Positions 46,764 to 55,977 of a stretch of DNA of 64,000 nucleotides are shown here, piece after piece; the first letter of the stretch is position 1, and every line of letters starts with the position of its first letter. The notes under the pieces were generated by a model. That model did not search any database, had not been told where the DNA came from, and saw only the letters and a list, made by a program, of their open reading frames with translations. A program made the translations under genes and the position numbers. The stretch is taken from positions 1 through 64,000 of the forward strand of contig NZ_JANZYO010000007.1 of the NCBI RefSeq assembly GCF_025506335.1, written 5' to 3'. Source of the DNA: Mumia quercus (GTDB lineage: Bacteria; Actinomycetota; Actinomycetes; Propionibacteriales; Nocardioidaceae).

Positions 46764-47695
46764 CCGCGCTCGAGGACGACGACCTCGCGAGACTCCGCCC
46801 GTTGGCGTTCGCCGTGGCCTACCGGATGCTCGGCGCCGTGTCCGAGGCGGAGGACGTCGCGCAGGAGACCCTCGTGCGGCTCCTCGCGGTCGACGACGCC
46901 GACAATCCCGACGCGTTGACGACGACGATCGCGACACGACTCAGCATCGACGTCCTCCGGTCGTCGCGCCGGCGCCGCGAGCAGTACGTGGGCGACTGGC
47001 TGCCCGAGCCGCTGGCCGCCGTCGGCAGCACGCCGCAGCCCGACGCGTACGCGCACGCCGCCCTCGCCGACGACGTCTCGACGGCCTTCCTCGTGCTGCT
47101 GGAGAGCCTCAGCCCGGCCGAGCGTGCGGCGTTCCTCCTGCACGACGTCTTCGGCTACTCCCACGAGGAGGCGGCCTCCGTGCTCGGCAGGTCGGTCGCT
47201 GCCACGCGGCAGCTCGTCTCCCGGGCGCGCCGGCACGTCGCCCACGGGCGGCGCCGCTACGACGACGACGCCGCGCGCCGCCAGAGGCTCGTGGACGAGT
47301 TCCTCGCCGCCTGCCAGGACGGATCCGTCGACGCGTTCGCCGAGGTGCTCGCCGAGGACGTCGTCTTCACTGGCGACGGTGGCGGCAACGTTCCGCCCGG
47401 GTTCGCCATCACGCGGCCCGTCGCCGGTCGCGACGCCGTCGCACGGCTGCTCGCCGGGTTCACCCGGCGAGGTCTGCCGGTCGCGATCGAGGGGACGAGC
47501 GTCAACGGCGGACCCGGTGTCGTGGTGTCGGCGGCGGCCGAAGTCGGGGGCGGGATCATCGCGGTGATGGGCCTCGACGTCGTCGAGGGGCGGATCGCCC
47601 ACGTGTGGTCGGTGGTCAACCCGGACAAGCTGCGACACGTGGGCCGCACCGCCGACCTGGCACGCCTTGCAGCCGGACGCTCCGGCTCGGCCTGA
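46760..47695 (+). CDS. ECF41-family RNA polymerase sigma factor (SigJ-like)
   Basis: This 311-aa sigma factor has sigma-2 (AFAVAYRMLGAVSEAEDVAQETLVRLL) and sigma-4 (LSPAERAAFLLHDVFGYSHEEAASVLGRSVAATRQLVSRAR) regions, then a SnoaL/NTF2-like C-terminal domain of about 120 residues. The three ECF41 hallmarks are visible: WLPEP between sigma-2 and sigma-4, a DGGG(N) motif, and NPDKL near the end. ECF41 proteins lack a separate anti-sigma and are controlled by the fused domain. The gene overlaps the oxidoreductase stop. Confidence 0.93.
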   Translation: MTALEDDDLARLRPLAFAVAYRMLGAVSEAEDVAQETLVRLLAVDDADNPDALTTTIATRLSIDVLRSSRRRREQYVGDWLPEPLAAVGSTPQPDAYAHAALADDVSTAFLVLLESLSPAERAAFLLHDVFGYSHEEAASVLGRSVAATRQLVSRARRHVAHGRRRYDDDAARRQRLVDEFLAACQDGSVDAFAEVLAEDVVFTGDGGGNVPPGFAITRPVAGRDAVARLLAGFTRRGLPVAIEGTSVNGGPGVVVSAAAEVGGGIIAVMGLDVVEGRIAHVWSVVNPDKLRHVGRTADLARLAAGRSGSA

Positions 47696-47714
47696 CGAGA
47701 GGCCGACCGGGGCG

Positions 47715-47720
47715 TAGGTT
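47715..47720 (+). promoter_or_regulatory. leaderless -10 of the M23 gene
   Basis: TAGGTT ends 6 bases before the ATG at 47,727. No ribosome binding site is present, so translation is probably from a leaderless message. Confidence 0.45.
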
Positions 47721-47726
47721 GCAGAG

Positions 47727-48392
47727 ATGCGTCCTGCCGCCGTCCTGACCACGAGCGCGTGCATGCTCGTGCTGGCGGGGTGTGCCGGGACAGATGCGTC
47801 CCCGGTGCGGATCGCCTCTCCGTCGGTGTCCGCCACGACGCCGACGGTCGCGGTGTCGGCACCCTCGGTGGACGTGGCCAGGGCGCCCGCCTGCAAGGTC
47901 GGGCCGCGCCGCACCCCCACCGGCGTGAAGCGGTTCTGGACGACCGACAGGCGCTGCTACACGTCCCGCTGGTTCGCCGGTGCCCACCGGCGGATGATCC
48001 CGTACGGCTGCACCAGCGCCCCCTGGTACGCGCCGTCGCCGCGCTGCAGCGGCCGCAAGGGGTTCCACCACGGGCTCGATCTCGCCATGCCGAAGGGCAC
48101 GCGCGTGTACGCCGGGGTGGCGGGACGCGTCGTCACGAGGGGGATCGGGTCGGCGTACGGCGACCGGGCGGTCATCATCCGCTCGCGCGGACGCGACGTC
48201 CTGCTCGGCCACCTCTCGCGACGAGTGGTCTCCCACGGCGACCGCGTGCGCAAGGGCGACCTTGTCGGCCGCAGCGGTGCCCGCGGGGCTCCGGACGGAC
48301 CGCACCTGCACGTCGAGGTCCGGCCGGCCCGCGGCTCCTACCGCGACGCCGTCAGCCCGCGCCGTGTGCTCCGCCTGAAGGTCACGCGCTGA
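47727..48392 (+). CDS. M23-family (LytM) metallopeptidase lipoprotein
   Basis: This 221-aa exported protein has a lipobox LVLAGC (C19) and a Ser/Thr/Pro-rich linker of about 35 residues. The LytM domain has zinc ligands in HHGLD (114-118) and HLHVEV near the end. LytM enzymes cut peptide cross-links of peptidoglycan. The first ligand position is preceded by RKGF, and the catalytic residues are complete, so it is probably active. Four cysteines between 56 and 107 may form disulphides. Confidence 0.88.
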   Translation: MRPAAVLTTSACMLVLAGCAGTDASPVRIASPSVSATTPTVAVSAPSVDVARAPACKVGPRRTPTGVKRFWTTDRRCYTSRWFAGAHRRMIPYGCTSAPWYAPSPRCSGRKGFHHGLDLAMPKGTRVYAGVAGRVVTRGIGSAYGDRAVIIRSRGRDVLLGHLSRRVVSHGDRVRKGDLVGRSGARGAPDGPHLHVEVRPARGSYRDAVSPRRVLRLKVTR

Positions 48393-48422
48393 CGGTTGGT
48401 GCGGCGTACGAGGATGGAGGCG

Positions 48423-49580
48423 ATGAGCATCGCGAACCCGCTCGAAGAGCTGACCCTCGCCGACCTGCGAGGCCGCACCAGCGTGAAGTGGCGCCTGCAC
48501 CCGCCGGACGTGCTCCCTGCCTTCATCGCCGAGATGGACGTCCCTCTGGCCGAGCCGGTCGTCCGTGCGGTCACCGACGCCGTCCGGCGCGGTGACACCG
48601 GCTACGCGTTCGGTGACGCCTACGCGGAGGCGCTCGCCGCGTTCGCGTCGCAGCGGTGGGGCTGGGACGGTCTGGACGTCGGCCGGACCCTCATGGTCGC
48701 CGACGTGATGACCGGTCTGACGGAGGTCGTCGGCCTGGTCACCGCGCCGGGGTCGCGGGTCGTCGTGAGCACGCCGGTCTACCCGCCGTTCTTCGACTTC
48801 ATGGCGAAGACCGGCCGTGAGGTGCGCGAGGCGCCGCTCGGGGAGGACGGCCGATTGGACCTCGACGCGCTCGGGGCCGCCTTCGAGGACGCCGTCGCCG
48901 GTGGGGGACCGGCGGCCTACCTGCTGTGCAACCCGCAGAACCCGGCCGGGGTCGCCCATACGCGTACGGAGCTCGCGGCGGTCGCCGAGCTGGCGCGGAG
49001 TTACGGGGTCCGCGTGGTCTCCGACGAGATCCACGCGCCGATCGTGCTCGACGGGGCGACGTTCACCCCCTACCTCTCGGTCGACGGGAGCGACGACGCG
49101 TTCGCCGTCTTGTCGGCCTCCAAGGCCTGGAACCTCGCGGGGGCGAAGGCGGCGGTCGTCGCGGCGGGACCGTCGGCGTACGCCGACCTCGCGCGGATGC
49201 CCGAGGTCGTGGGGCACGGAGCGAGTCAGCTCGGCCTGATCGCGCACACGGCGGCGCTGCGGGAGGGAGGCGGTTGGCTCGACGCGGTCCTCCGCGGGCT
49301 CGAGGAGAACCGCGACCACCTCGCCAAGGAGCTCGACGCGCGACTGCCTGCGGTGAGGTGGGTGCCGTCGGAGGCCACGTACCTGGGCTGGCTCGACTGC
49401 CGCGCGCTCGACCTGGGGGACGACCCCGCCTCGGTGCTGCTCGAGCGGGGGAGGGTGGCGCTCAGCGGCGGCTTGCCGTACGGGACGGGCGGTGCGGGGC
49501 ATGCTCGGGTCACGTTCGCGACCTCGCGCGCGATCCTGTCGGAGGTCGTGGAGCGGATGGCGGCCGCCGTCGCCGGCTGA
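48423..49580 (+). CDS. PLP-dependent aminotransferase, PatB/MalY (cystathionine beta-lyase)-like
   Basis: This 385-aa class I/II fold enzyme is close to MalY/PatB C-S lyases. WRLHPPDVLPAFIAEMDVP is the PatB-type N terminus, the ATGs are preceded by GGAGG, and NPQNPAG, DEIH (201-204) and the PLP lysine K234 in SASKAWNLAGAK are present. It probably splits cystathionine or a cysteine conjugate to a thiol, pyruvate and ammonia. It stands alone between the M23 gene and a convergent DUF1304 gene. Confidence 0.88.
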   Translation: MSIANPLEELTLADLRGRTSVKWRLHPPDVLPAFIAEMDVPLAEPVVRAVTDAVRRGDTGYAFGDAYAEALAAFASQRWGWDGLDVGRTLMVADVMTGLTEVVGLVTAPGSRVVVSTPVYPPFFDFMAKTGREVREAPLGEDGRLDLDALGAAFEDAVAGGGPAAYLLCNPQNPAGVAHTRTELAAVAELARSYGVRVVSDEIHAPIVLDGATFTPYLSVDGSDDAFAVLSASKAWNLAGAKAAVVAAGPSAYADLARMPEVVGHGASQLGLIAHTAALREGGGWLDAVLRGLEENRDHLAKELDARLPAVRWVPSEATYLGWLDCRALDLGDDPASVLLERGRVALSGGLPYGTGGAGHARVTFATSRAILSEVVERMAAAVAG

Positions 49581-49595
49581 GCATCCGGCCCGGCG

Positions 49596-49982
49596 TCACA
49601 CGACGGCGGCGAGGACGACGAACACGACGGCGAGGAACGGGGCGGTGCCCTGGGCGAGCCCGGCGCGCAGGCGCTCGGGCGAGCGGGCGACGAGGACGAC
49701 AGCGGCGCCGAGCATCGACCCGCACCCGGCGAGGATCAGCGCCCGTCCGACCGGCGTCTCGTCGCTGGCCAGGAGCACCAGACCGACGAGGGCCATGACG
49801 GCGAGGAAGAGGTTGTAGAACCCCTGGTTGAACGCCATCTCCCGCGTCGCCGCGGCCTCGGTCGCACTCATCTGGAACGTACGCCGCGTGCGTGGGTGCT
49901 CCCACCGCAGCGACTCCATCACGAAGATCCAGACGTGGAGCAGCGCGGCCAGGGCAGCGAAGACGAACGCGAGGACGGTCAT
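49596..49982 (-). CDS. DUF1304 family membrane protein
   Basis: This 128-aa protein has four membrane helices. It has the DUF1304 pattern: VWIFVMESLRWE after helix 1, the loop RRTFQMS, and FNQGFYNLFLAV in helix 2. The function of the family is unknown. It is transcribed from its own position 27 bases downstream of the alcohol dehydrogenase stop on the same strand. Confidence 0.88.
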   Translation of the reverse strand: MTVLAFVFAALAALLHVWIFVMESLRWEHPRTRRTFQMSATEAAATREMAFNQGFYNLFLAVMALVGLVLLASDETPVGRALILAGCGSMLGAAVVLVARSPERLRAGLAQGTAPFLAVVFVVLAAVV

Positions 49983-50009
49983 ACGTGCATGATCAGCCCT
50001 CGCCGCCGA

Positions 50010-51056
50010 TCAGGCAGGGATGGTGGCGGTGTCGATGACGAAGCGGTAGCGCACGTCGGAGGCGACCACGCGGTCGTACGCCTTGTCGACGTCGTCGGCG
50101 GTGATCGTCTCGATCTCGGCCCCGATGCCGTGCTCGGCGCAGAAGTCGAGCATCTCCTGGGTCTCGCGGATGCCGCCGATGTTGGACCCCGCCAGGCGGC
50201 GACGGCCGCCGATCAGGGAGAAGGCGGAGAACTGCTGCTTGTTCTCGGGGGCGCCCACGAACACCATCGTGCCGTCGAGCGCGAGCGTACGGAGGTAGGC
50301 GTCGACAGGCAGGTCCGCCGACACGGTGTTGACGATGAGGTCGAACGTCCCGCGCAGGCGCCGTAGCGTGTCGCGGTCCCCGGTCTCGTAGTGGTCGGCG
50401 CCGAAGCGCAGACCGTCGTCCTTCTTGCTCAGCGTGTGGCTCAGCACGGTGACCTCGGCACCCAGGGCGTGCGCGATCTTGACCGCGAGATGCCCGAGCC
50501 CGCCCATCCCGACGACGGCGACCTTCGTGCCGGGGCCGGCCCCCCAGTGGCGCAGCGGCGAGTAGGTCGTGATCCCCGCGCACAGCAACGGCGCGGCGAC
50601 GTCGAGAGCGATCCCCTCGGGGATGCGGAGCACGTAGCTCTCGTCGACGACGATCTGCGTGGCGTAGCCGCCGTACGTGGGCGACCCGTCGGCGCCCCGG
50701 CCGTTGTAGGTCGGGACGTTGCCACGCTCGCAGAACTGCTCCTCGCCGGCGAGGCAAGGGGCGCACGCGCGGCACGAGTCGACGAAGCACCCGACGCCCA
50801 CGCGGTCTCCGACCGCGTGCCGGGTGACACCCGCGCCGACCTCGCGGACGACGCCGGCGATCTCGTGGCCGGGGACCATCGGGAAGATCGACGCGCCCCA
50901 CTCCTCGCGCGCCTGGTGGATGTCGGAGTGGCAGATGCCCGCGTACGCGATGTCGATGAGGACGTCGTGCTCGCCGACGTCGCGCCGCTCGACGCTCGCA
51001 CGCGCGAACGGCGCACCGGCGGACGGAGTCACCAGGGCGGGGACGGTGGACGTCAT
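50010..51056 (-). CDS. zinc-dependent NAD(P) alcohol dehydrogenase (cinnamyl-alcohol type)
   Basis: This 348-aa MDR enzyme reduces aldehydes or oxidises primary alcohols. The catalytic zinc ligands are C42 (AGICHSD) and H64/E65 (GHE). The structural zinc cysteines are C95, C98, C101 and C109. The cofactor loop is [15 protein letters not shown]. The overall pattern matches the YahK/CAD group, which mostly prefers NADPH. The ATG at 51,056 follows AGGAGTGC. Confidence 0.92.
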   Translation of the reverse strand: MTSTVPALVTPSAGAPFARASVERRDVGEHDVLIDIAYAGICHSDIHQAREEWGASIFPMVPGHEIAGVVREVGAGVTRHAVGDRVGVGCFVDSCRACAPCLAGEEQFCERGNVPTYNGRGADGSPTYGGYATQIVVDESYVLRIPEGIALDVAAPLLCAGITTYSPLRHWGAGPGTKVAVVGMGGLGHLAVKIAHALGAEVTVLSHTLSKKDDGLRFGADHYETGDRDTLRRLRGTFDLIVNTVSADLPVDAYLRTLALDGTMVFVGAPENKQQFSAFSLIGGRRRLAGSNIGGIRETQEMLDFCAEHGIGAEIETITADDVDKAYDRVVASDVRYRFVIDTATIPA

Positions 51057-51255
51057 CTGCACTCCTCGGGATGTCGCGGACGGACCGGGGCCGAGTCTGT
51101 CAGACGGGTAGTGGCGCACGGCGTGGTGTTCGCGCCCCCTCCCTGGCGTCCTGGTGGCCGCGATTCGCCTGATCAAAACGACGGAATACGGTGCAGCGCC
51201 TACCTTCTCGGACTATCATCGCGGACATTTCGCGTTGACGACGAATGGGGGCGTT

Positions 51256-52606
51256 GTGACTGAGGAGACCTGGCACCAAGCCCGTTTGATTCCCACGTCG
51301 GGGATCAACGGGGCAGAGGAGCAAGAGCGCCGTGCGACATCGGCGCTGCTTGCGGTCTTTGCGGCAGTCGACGAGTTCGGTCGGGCACTTCTGAAGGACG
51401 TGGGCGCTCCTGCTGGTCGTGCAGAGACGTTCATCGAAGTCCCGTTTCTTCTCGGTGATGCACGTGTGATCCCCGACGGCTTGATTCGCGTCCGACGAGG
51501 TAGCAGGGAGTGGACGGCGCTCGTCGAGGTGAAGACTGGAAAGAACGAACTCCGTACCGATCAGCTGGAGCACTACCTCGACGTCGCGCGGGAGCAGGGC
51601 TTTGATGCGGTGGTCACGGTGAGCAACGAGATTTCCCCCGATGCCGGGACAACATCCGACGAAGGTCGACAAAAGAAAGCTTCGAAAGGTCGCACTTCAC
51701 CATTGGTCGTGGTCGTACATCGTCGCGACCGTGGTGATGCAGAAGTAGCACCACGGAGTTTCCGATCCGGAGCAGGCGTGGATTCTCGGCGAACTGATCC
51801 GATACCTCGAGCACCCGCGATCCGGGGCACTGGAGTTCGATGACATGGGCTCCAGCTGGGTTGCGGTTCGGGAGGGAGTCTCGGCGGGAACCCTCCGAGC
51901 CACCGACAAAGGTGCACAGACGGTTGTCGAGCGCTTTGACGCGCTACTGCGGTTCACCAGCCTTCGACTGGGGCGGCAGCTCGGCACCGACGTCGTGCCT
52001 GTCATCAGTCGAAAGGAACTGGGTGACCCCGGCCTTCGATCGCAGCGGCTGCTCGACGAGCTCGTGACCACGAGCAGCTTCTCGGGATCGATCCGCATTC
52101 CGAACACAGTCGGTCCAATCGACGTCCGCGCTGACCTGCGGGCTGGCCGGATCACCTGCTCGGTCGACATCGACGCTCCGGGGAACGGTCGCCCCCTTAC
52201 ACGAGTGAACTGGCTAGTGCGCCAGCTCAAGCACGCACCCGACAACACCCGCGTCGAGGTATTCGCAGCCAGGTCCCGCGGTGCTGGAGCCGCGGAGCTG
52301 CTGAGCATGGTCCGCGAGGACCCCAAGCTCCTGGTTCTGGACCCCGCGCGAGAGCTGAAGTCGTTCCGGGTCGCAGTCACAGCGCCCATGGGTGCGAAAC
52401 GCGGACGAGGTCGCGGCTCCTTCATCGACTCTGTCCTGGACCTTGTCGACTCGTTCTACGGGGACGTCCTGCAACACCTCAAAGCCTGGTCCCCGGCGCC
52501 ACCGAGGTTGCGAGAGGCAGAGCCTGAACAGAGCGCCCTGATATCGACGGCGCTCTCGTCGCAGGACGGAACTCAACCGGTCGCTCCGGATCGCCCCGCG
52601 ACCTGA
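51256..52606 (+). pseudogene. disrupted gene for a PD-(D/E)XK-like protein of unknown function
   Basis: The intact protein would be about 449 aa, beginning at the GTG at 51,256. It contains a PD-(D/E)XK-like core (VIPDGLIRV, ALVEVKTGKNEL, QLEHYLDVAREQGFDAVV). Two lesions break it. Reading moves from frame 1 to frame 2 at about 51,650-51,655, where one extra A in GGGACAACATCCG restores the homologous GTHPTKVDK if removed. An in-frame TAG (51,746-51,748) follows, probably from GAG. From 51,749 an unbroken frame runs to 52,606. The DNA is visibly richer in A/T than its surroundings. Relatives occur in actinobacteria as hypothetical proteins. Confidence 0.85.
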
Positions 52607-52640
52607 GCGACCGGTGGCAGGTACAAGCAGTCTGCGGCGG

Positions 52641-52738
52641 GGTCTCGATACGCCCCTCGCCTAGCGGCTCGGGGCTACTCGACCGGCCGGAGGGGCGGCT
52701 CGGGGCTACTCGACCGGCCGGAGGGGTGGCTCGGGGCT
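52641..52738. repeat. REP-like palindromic repeat cluster, copy 3
   Basis: One complete unit (block A GGTCTCGATACG at 52,641, then GCCTAGCGGCTCGG and CTACTCGACCGGCC) is followed by two truncated tandem copies of the second half (from about 52,696 and 52,727). The last one supplies the stop codon of the amidohydrolase gene. It sits between the convergent pseudogene and amidohydrolase. Confidence 0.82.
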
Positions 52739-53522
52739 ACTGGGTGAGGGGCCAGGGGTCGCTCAGTGCGGCAGCGAGCGCGGCGTCGTCGAGGCCGGCT
52801 CTGCGCAGGGCGGCGATCTCGACGTCGTTGATCCCCAGCGGGAGGTCGCCGTTGCCGAGGTCGGTGCCGTAGAGGACGCGGCCGCCTGCCGCGAAGAACC
52901 GGGCGAGGTTGTCCAGCGCGACGGCCTCGGCGTCCGGGTCGTCGGCGTGGATCGCGAGCGTCGAGATCCACGCCTGGCCTGCCTCGGCAGCGCGCCGGAC
53001 CAGGGCGTCGTCGACCCGCTCCGTCCACGGGGTGTGGGCGAGCGCGTCGACCCCGGCGGCGATCGCGAGCTCGGTCGTGCCAGCACCTTCCACGTGCGCG
53101 ACGACCGGCACGGGTGCCTCGTACGCGTGCGCCGCGATGACGATCGCGGCGAGGGACGCGGCGTCAAGCGCGGGCCCGGCGTCGGCGTGCAGGGTCACCT
53201 TGACGGCCGAGGCGCCGGCCGAGACCTGCTCGGCCACCGCGAGACCGGCGTCGGCGGGGGAGAGGACCTCGCGCACCGCACCAGGCGGGCACCATGCGCG
53301 GTCGGACGGATAGCCGCCCGGCGCAGCGAGGAAGGACCCGACGTAGGAGACCTGGAGGCCGCCGGCGGCCGACAGCGAACCGGCGAGGCCGGCGACGACC
53401 GTCGGATTCGCCCCGAGGTCGACCACGCCCGCGAGATCGGAGTCCCCGAGCGCCGCGACGTCGACGAGCTGGAGGTGGACGTGGTGGTCGACGACCCGCG
53501 CGGGCACGCGCTCCGGACTCAC
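52737..53522 (-). CDS. amidohydrolase-like protein
   Basis: This 261-aa short amidohydrolase-superfamily protein starts with [12 protein letters not shown], the strand-1 HxH metal motif. It has KVTLHAD, VAHVEG and ALAHTPW (candidate metal or catalytic histidines), and ends with GTDLGNGD (strand-8 Asp). It lies directly after tryptophan 2,3-dioxygenase (GTGA overlap), so hydrolysis of N-formylkynurenine is one possibility. That is inferred from context only. The last codon lies in a repeat unit. Confidence 0.75.
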   Translation of the reverse strand: MSPERVPARVVDHHVHLQLVDVAALGDSDLAGVVDLGANPTVVAGLAGSLSAAGGLQVSYVGSFLAAPGGYPSDRAWCPPGAVREVLSPADAGLAVAEQVSAGASAVKVTLHADAGPALDAASLAAIVIAAHAYEAPVPVVAHVEGAGTTELAIAAGVDALAHTPWTERVDDALVRRAAEAGQAWISTLAIHADDPDAEAVALDNLARFFAAGGRVLYGTDLGNGDLPLGINDVEIAALRRAGLDDAALAAALSDPWPLTQ

Positions 53523-54394
53523 GAGCCGATCTCGGTCCGGACGGCGAAGAGCTCGGGGAAGAACGTGAGGTCGAGCGCCCTCTGTAAGAACGGGATGCCG
53601 CTCGACCCGCCGGTGCCACGCTTGTGCCCGATGATGCGGGCGACGGTGCGCAGGTGGCGGAACCGCCAGAGCTGGAAGTTCTCCTCGAGGTCGACCAGCT
53701 CCTCGCACGTCTCGTACGCGGACCAGTTCGCCTCGGTGTCGGCGTAGATCGCGGTGAAGACGGGCACGAGGTCGGCGGTGAACGTCCATGCCTTGGTCAC
53801 GTCGCGCTCCAGCACGGCCTCCGGGATGGCGTAGCCGGCGCGGGCGAGGTAGCGCAGGAACTCGTCGTAGAGCGTCGGCTCCTCGAGGACGCGTCGCAGC
53901 ATCGCCTGGTGCGCAGGCTCGGCGTCGAAGACCTTGAGCATCGCGGCGTTCTTGTTGCCGAGGACGAACTCGACGGCGCGGTACTGGTACGACTGGAAGC
54001 CGCTGGCGTTGCCGAGGACCCCGCGGAACTGCGCGTACTCCGACGGCGTGAGCGTCGCCAGCACCGACCACTGCTCGGCGAGCGTCGCCTGGACGTGCTT
54101 GACGCGGGCCACCCGCTTGAGCGCGGGGCCGAGCTCGTCGGCGCGCAGCAGCCGGCACGCGCTCTCCAGCTCGTGGAGCACGAGCTTGAGCCAGAGCTCG
54201 GTCGTCTGGTGCTGGACGATGAACAAGAGCTCGTCGTGGTGCTCGGGCCGGCTGACCGGCCGCTGCGCCGACAGGAGCGTGTCGAGGTCGAGATAGCCGC
54301 CGTACGTCATGCGGTCGCGGAAGTCGGTCACCACCCCGTCCTCGACGGCCCGGGTGTTGTCGCGTACGCCCTCAGGCGCTTGGGGAGCACTCAC
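53519..54394 (-). CDS. kynA: tryptophan 2,3-dioxygenase
   Basis: This haem enzyme opens the indole ring of tryptophan to N-formylkynurenine, the first step of the kynurenine pathway. The 291-aa protein shows [16 protein letters not shown], the haem-site and substrate segment [14 protein letters not shown], and [13 protein letters not shown]. The distal part has [29 protein letters not shown], with the axial His likely in RFRHLRTV. The start is GTG at 54,394. It is divergent from the siderophore operon. Confidence 0.95.
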   Translation of the reverse strand: MSAPQAPEGVRDNTRAVEDGVVTDFRDRMTYGGYLDLDTLLSAQRPVSRPEHHDELLFIVQHQTTELWLKLVLHELESACRLLRADELGPALKRVARVKHVQATLAEQWSVLATLTPSEYAQFRGVLGNASGFQSYQYRAVEFVLGNKNAAMLKVFDAEPAHQAMLRRVLEEPTLYDEFLRYLARAGYAIPEAVLERDVTKAWTFTADLVPVFTAIYADTEANWSAYETCEELVDLEENFQLWRFRHLRTVARIIGHKRGTGGSSGIPFLQRALDLTFFPELFAVRTEIGS

Positions 54395-54453
54395 TCCGAC
54401 ACCGTATGCGATGTGACGCAGTGCACGAGCGCATGACTCCAGCTTGCGCTAAC

Positions 54454-54472
54454 TTAGGCAAGCCATACCTAA
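54454..54472 (+). promoter_or_regulatory. DtxR/IdeR iron box of the siderophore operon
   Basis: The 19-base site TTAGGCAAGCCATACCTAA has both outer pentamers (TTAGG and CCTAA) of the IdeR consensus TTAGGTTAGGCTAACCTAA and the right length. It overlaps the expected promoter (TTGCGC at 54,444-54,449 and TACCTA as -10) and lies 35 bases before the desA ATG. IdeR with Fe2+ would repress transcription there. Confidence 0.88.
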
Positions 54473-54507
54473 CAAGCGTCTCCTGTCCCACCGCCGAAGG
54501 AGCCCGC

Positions 54508-55977
54508 ATGACTCGGTCCGCCCTGCTGACGCACCAGACGTCCGCACACTACGCCGACACTCTCCACGAGGTCGTCGAGCGACTCGCCGCACGGGTCGCC
54601 TCCGTCGCTGCGCCGTTCTCCGGCAGACCCCGTGACGCCCTCGCGCGCCTCGTCGCCGACGTCGACCTCGACGACGCCCCTGTCGGGGAGGCGCGCGCGC
54701 TGCGCGAGATCGACGCGATGTTCGTCGAGAACGCCGTGTGGTTCCACCATCCCGCGTACGCGGCGCACCTCAACTGCCCGGTGGCGGTCGCCGCCGTCGC
54801 CGCCGAGGCGGTGCTGGCGGCGGTGAACACCTCGGTCGACACCTACGACCAGTCGACGGTCGCCACCTTCATGGAGCGTCGCCTCGTGGGATGGACGGCG
54901 CGCCGGATCGGGTTCGACGGCGGCGACGGCGTCTTCACCTCCGGCGGGACGCAGTCCAACCTGCACGCGCTCTTCCTCGCCCGCGAGCACGCGCTCGCCG
55001 TGCACGGGTCGGGCGTCCTCACCGGTGCCGAGCGCGCCTCCCTGCAGCAGCGTCTCCTCGTCGTGGCCACGCAAGGCAGCCACTTCAGCGTCCAGAAGTC
55101 GGCACTCCTCCTCGGCCTAGGGGAGGACGCCGTGGTCACCGTGCCCACCGACGGCGACGGGCGCATGGACCCCGCGGCGCTCACGATGACGCTCGACGTC
55201 ATCGCACGGACCGACCGGATCCCGATGGCGGTGGTGGCGACGGCGGGGACGACCGACCGCGGGTGCCTCGACCCGCTCGACGCGGTCGCCGACGCGTGCG
55301 ACGCCGTCGGGGCGTGGCTGCACGTCGACGCCGCCTACGGCTGCGGGCTCCTCGTCTCGCCGACGCGACGCCACCTGCTCGCGGGCATCGAGCGCGCCCG
55401 CTCGGTCACGGTCGACTTCCACAAGAGCTTCTTCCAACCCGTCTCGTCGAGTGCGCTGGTCGTCCGAGACCCCGCCGACCTCGCACGCACCGGATGGCAC
55501 GCCGCCTACCTCAACCCCGACGACGCCGAGGAGCCGAACCTGGTGGACACGTCGCTCCAGACCACGCGACGCTTCGACGCGCTCAAGCTGTGGGTGACGC
55601 TGCGGGCGCTCGGTGCCGACGGCGTCGGCGCGCTCTTCGACCGCGTCCTCGACCTCGCGGCCGACGTCCACCGGGTCGTCGACGCGGACCCGGACCTGCG
55701 CCTGCTCGCACGGACGGACCTGAGCACCGTGCTGTTCCGCTACCAGCCGTCCGGGACGTCCGACGCGGAGGCCGACCGGCTCGTGCCCGAGGTCCGGGCC
55801 GCCCTGCTCGCCTCCGGGCGCGCGATGGTCGCCAAGACGGTCCTCGACGGCCGGCCGTGCCTCAAGCTCACCCTGCTGAACCCCGACGCCACCCTCGACG
55901 ACGTACGCGGCGTGCTCGAGCTCGTGAAGACGGAGGGGTCGGCCCACCGTCGCCGCCCGGTGGAGGTGGCCCGATGA
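54508..55977 (+). CDS. desA: PLP-dependent lysine/diamine-forming decarboxylase, DesA-like
   Basis: This 489-aa group II decarboxylase probably converts L-lysine to cadaverine as the first step of desferrioxamine synthesis. It has SGGTQSN (145-151), HVDAAYG (272-278, D274 contacts the PLP ring) and the PLP lysine K306 (VDFHKSFFQP). The ATG at 54,508 has a GAAGGAGC ribosome binding site. It heads a six-gene overlapping operon behind an iron box. A 2,4-diaminobutyrate decarboxylase role is possible, but the following genes favour lysine. Confidence 0.9.
   Translation: MTRSALLTHQTSAHYADTLHEVVERLAARVASVAAPFSGRPRDALARLVADVDLDDAPVGEARALREIDAMFVENAVWFHHPAYAAHLNCPVAVAAVAAEAVLAAVNTSVDTYDQSTVATFMERRLVGWTARRIGFDGGDGVFTSGGTQSNLHALFLAREHALAVHGSGVLTGAERASLQQRLLVVATQGSHFSVQKSALLLGLGEDAVVTVPTDGDGRMDPAALTMTLDVIARTDRIPMAVVATAGTTDRGCLDPLDAVADACDAVGAWLHVDAAYGCGLLVSPTRRHLLAGIERARSVTVDFHKSFFQPVSSSALVVRDPADLARTGWHAAYLNPDDAEEPNLVDTSLQTTRRFDALKLWVTLRALGADGVGALFDRVLDLAADVHRVVDADPDLRLLARTDLSTVLFRYQPSGTSDAEADRLVPEVRAALLASGRAMVAKTVLDGRPCLKLTLLNPDATLDDVRGVLELVKTEGSAHRRRPVEVAR

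Noticed and set aside
51256-52606. Programmed frameshift instead of a pseudogene
   Set aside because: No slippery heptamer or following stem is evident, and an independent nonsense codon lies downstream of the shift.
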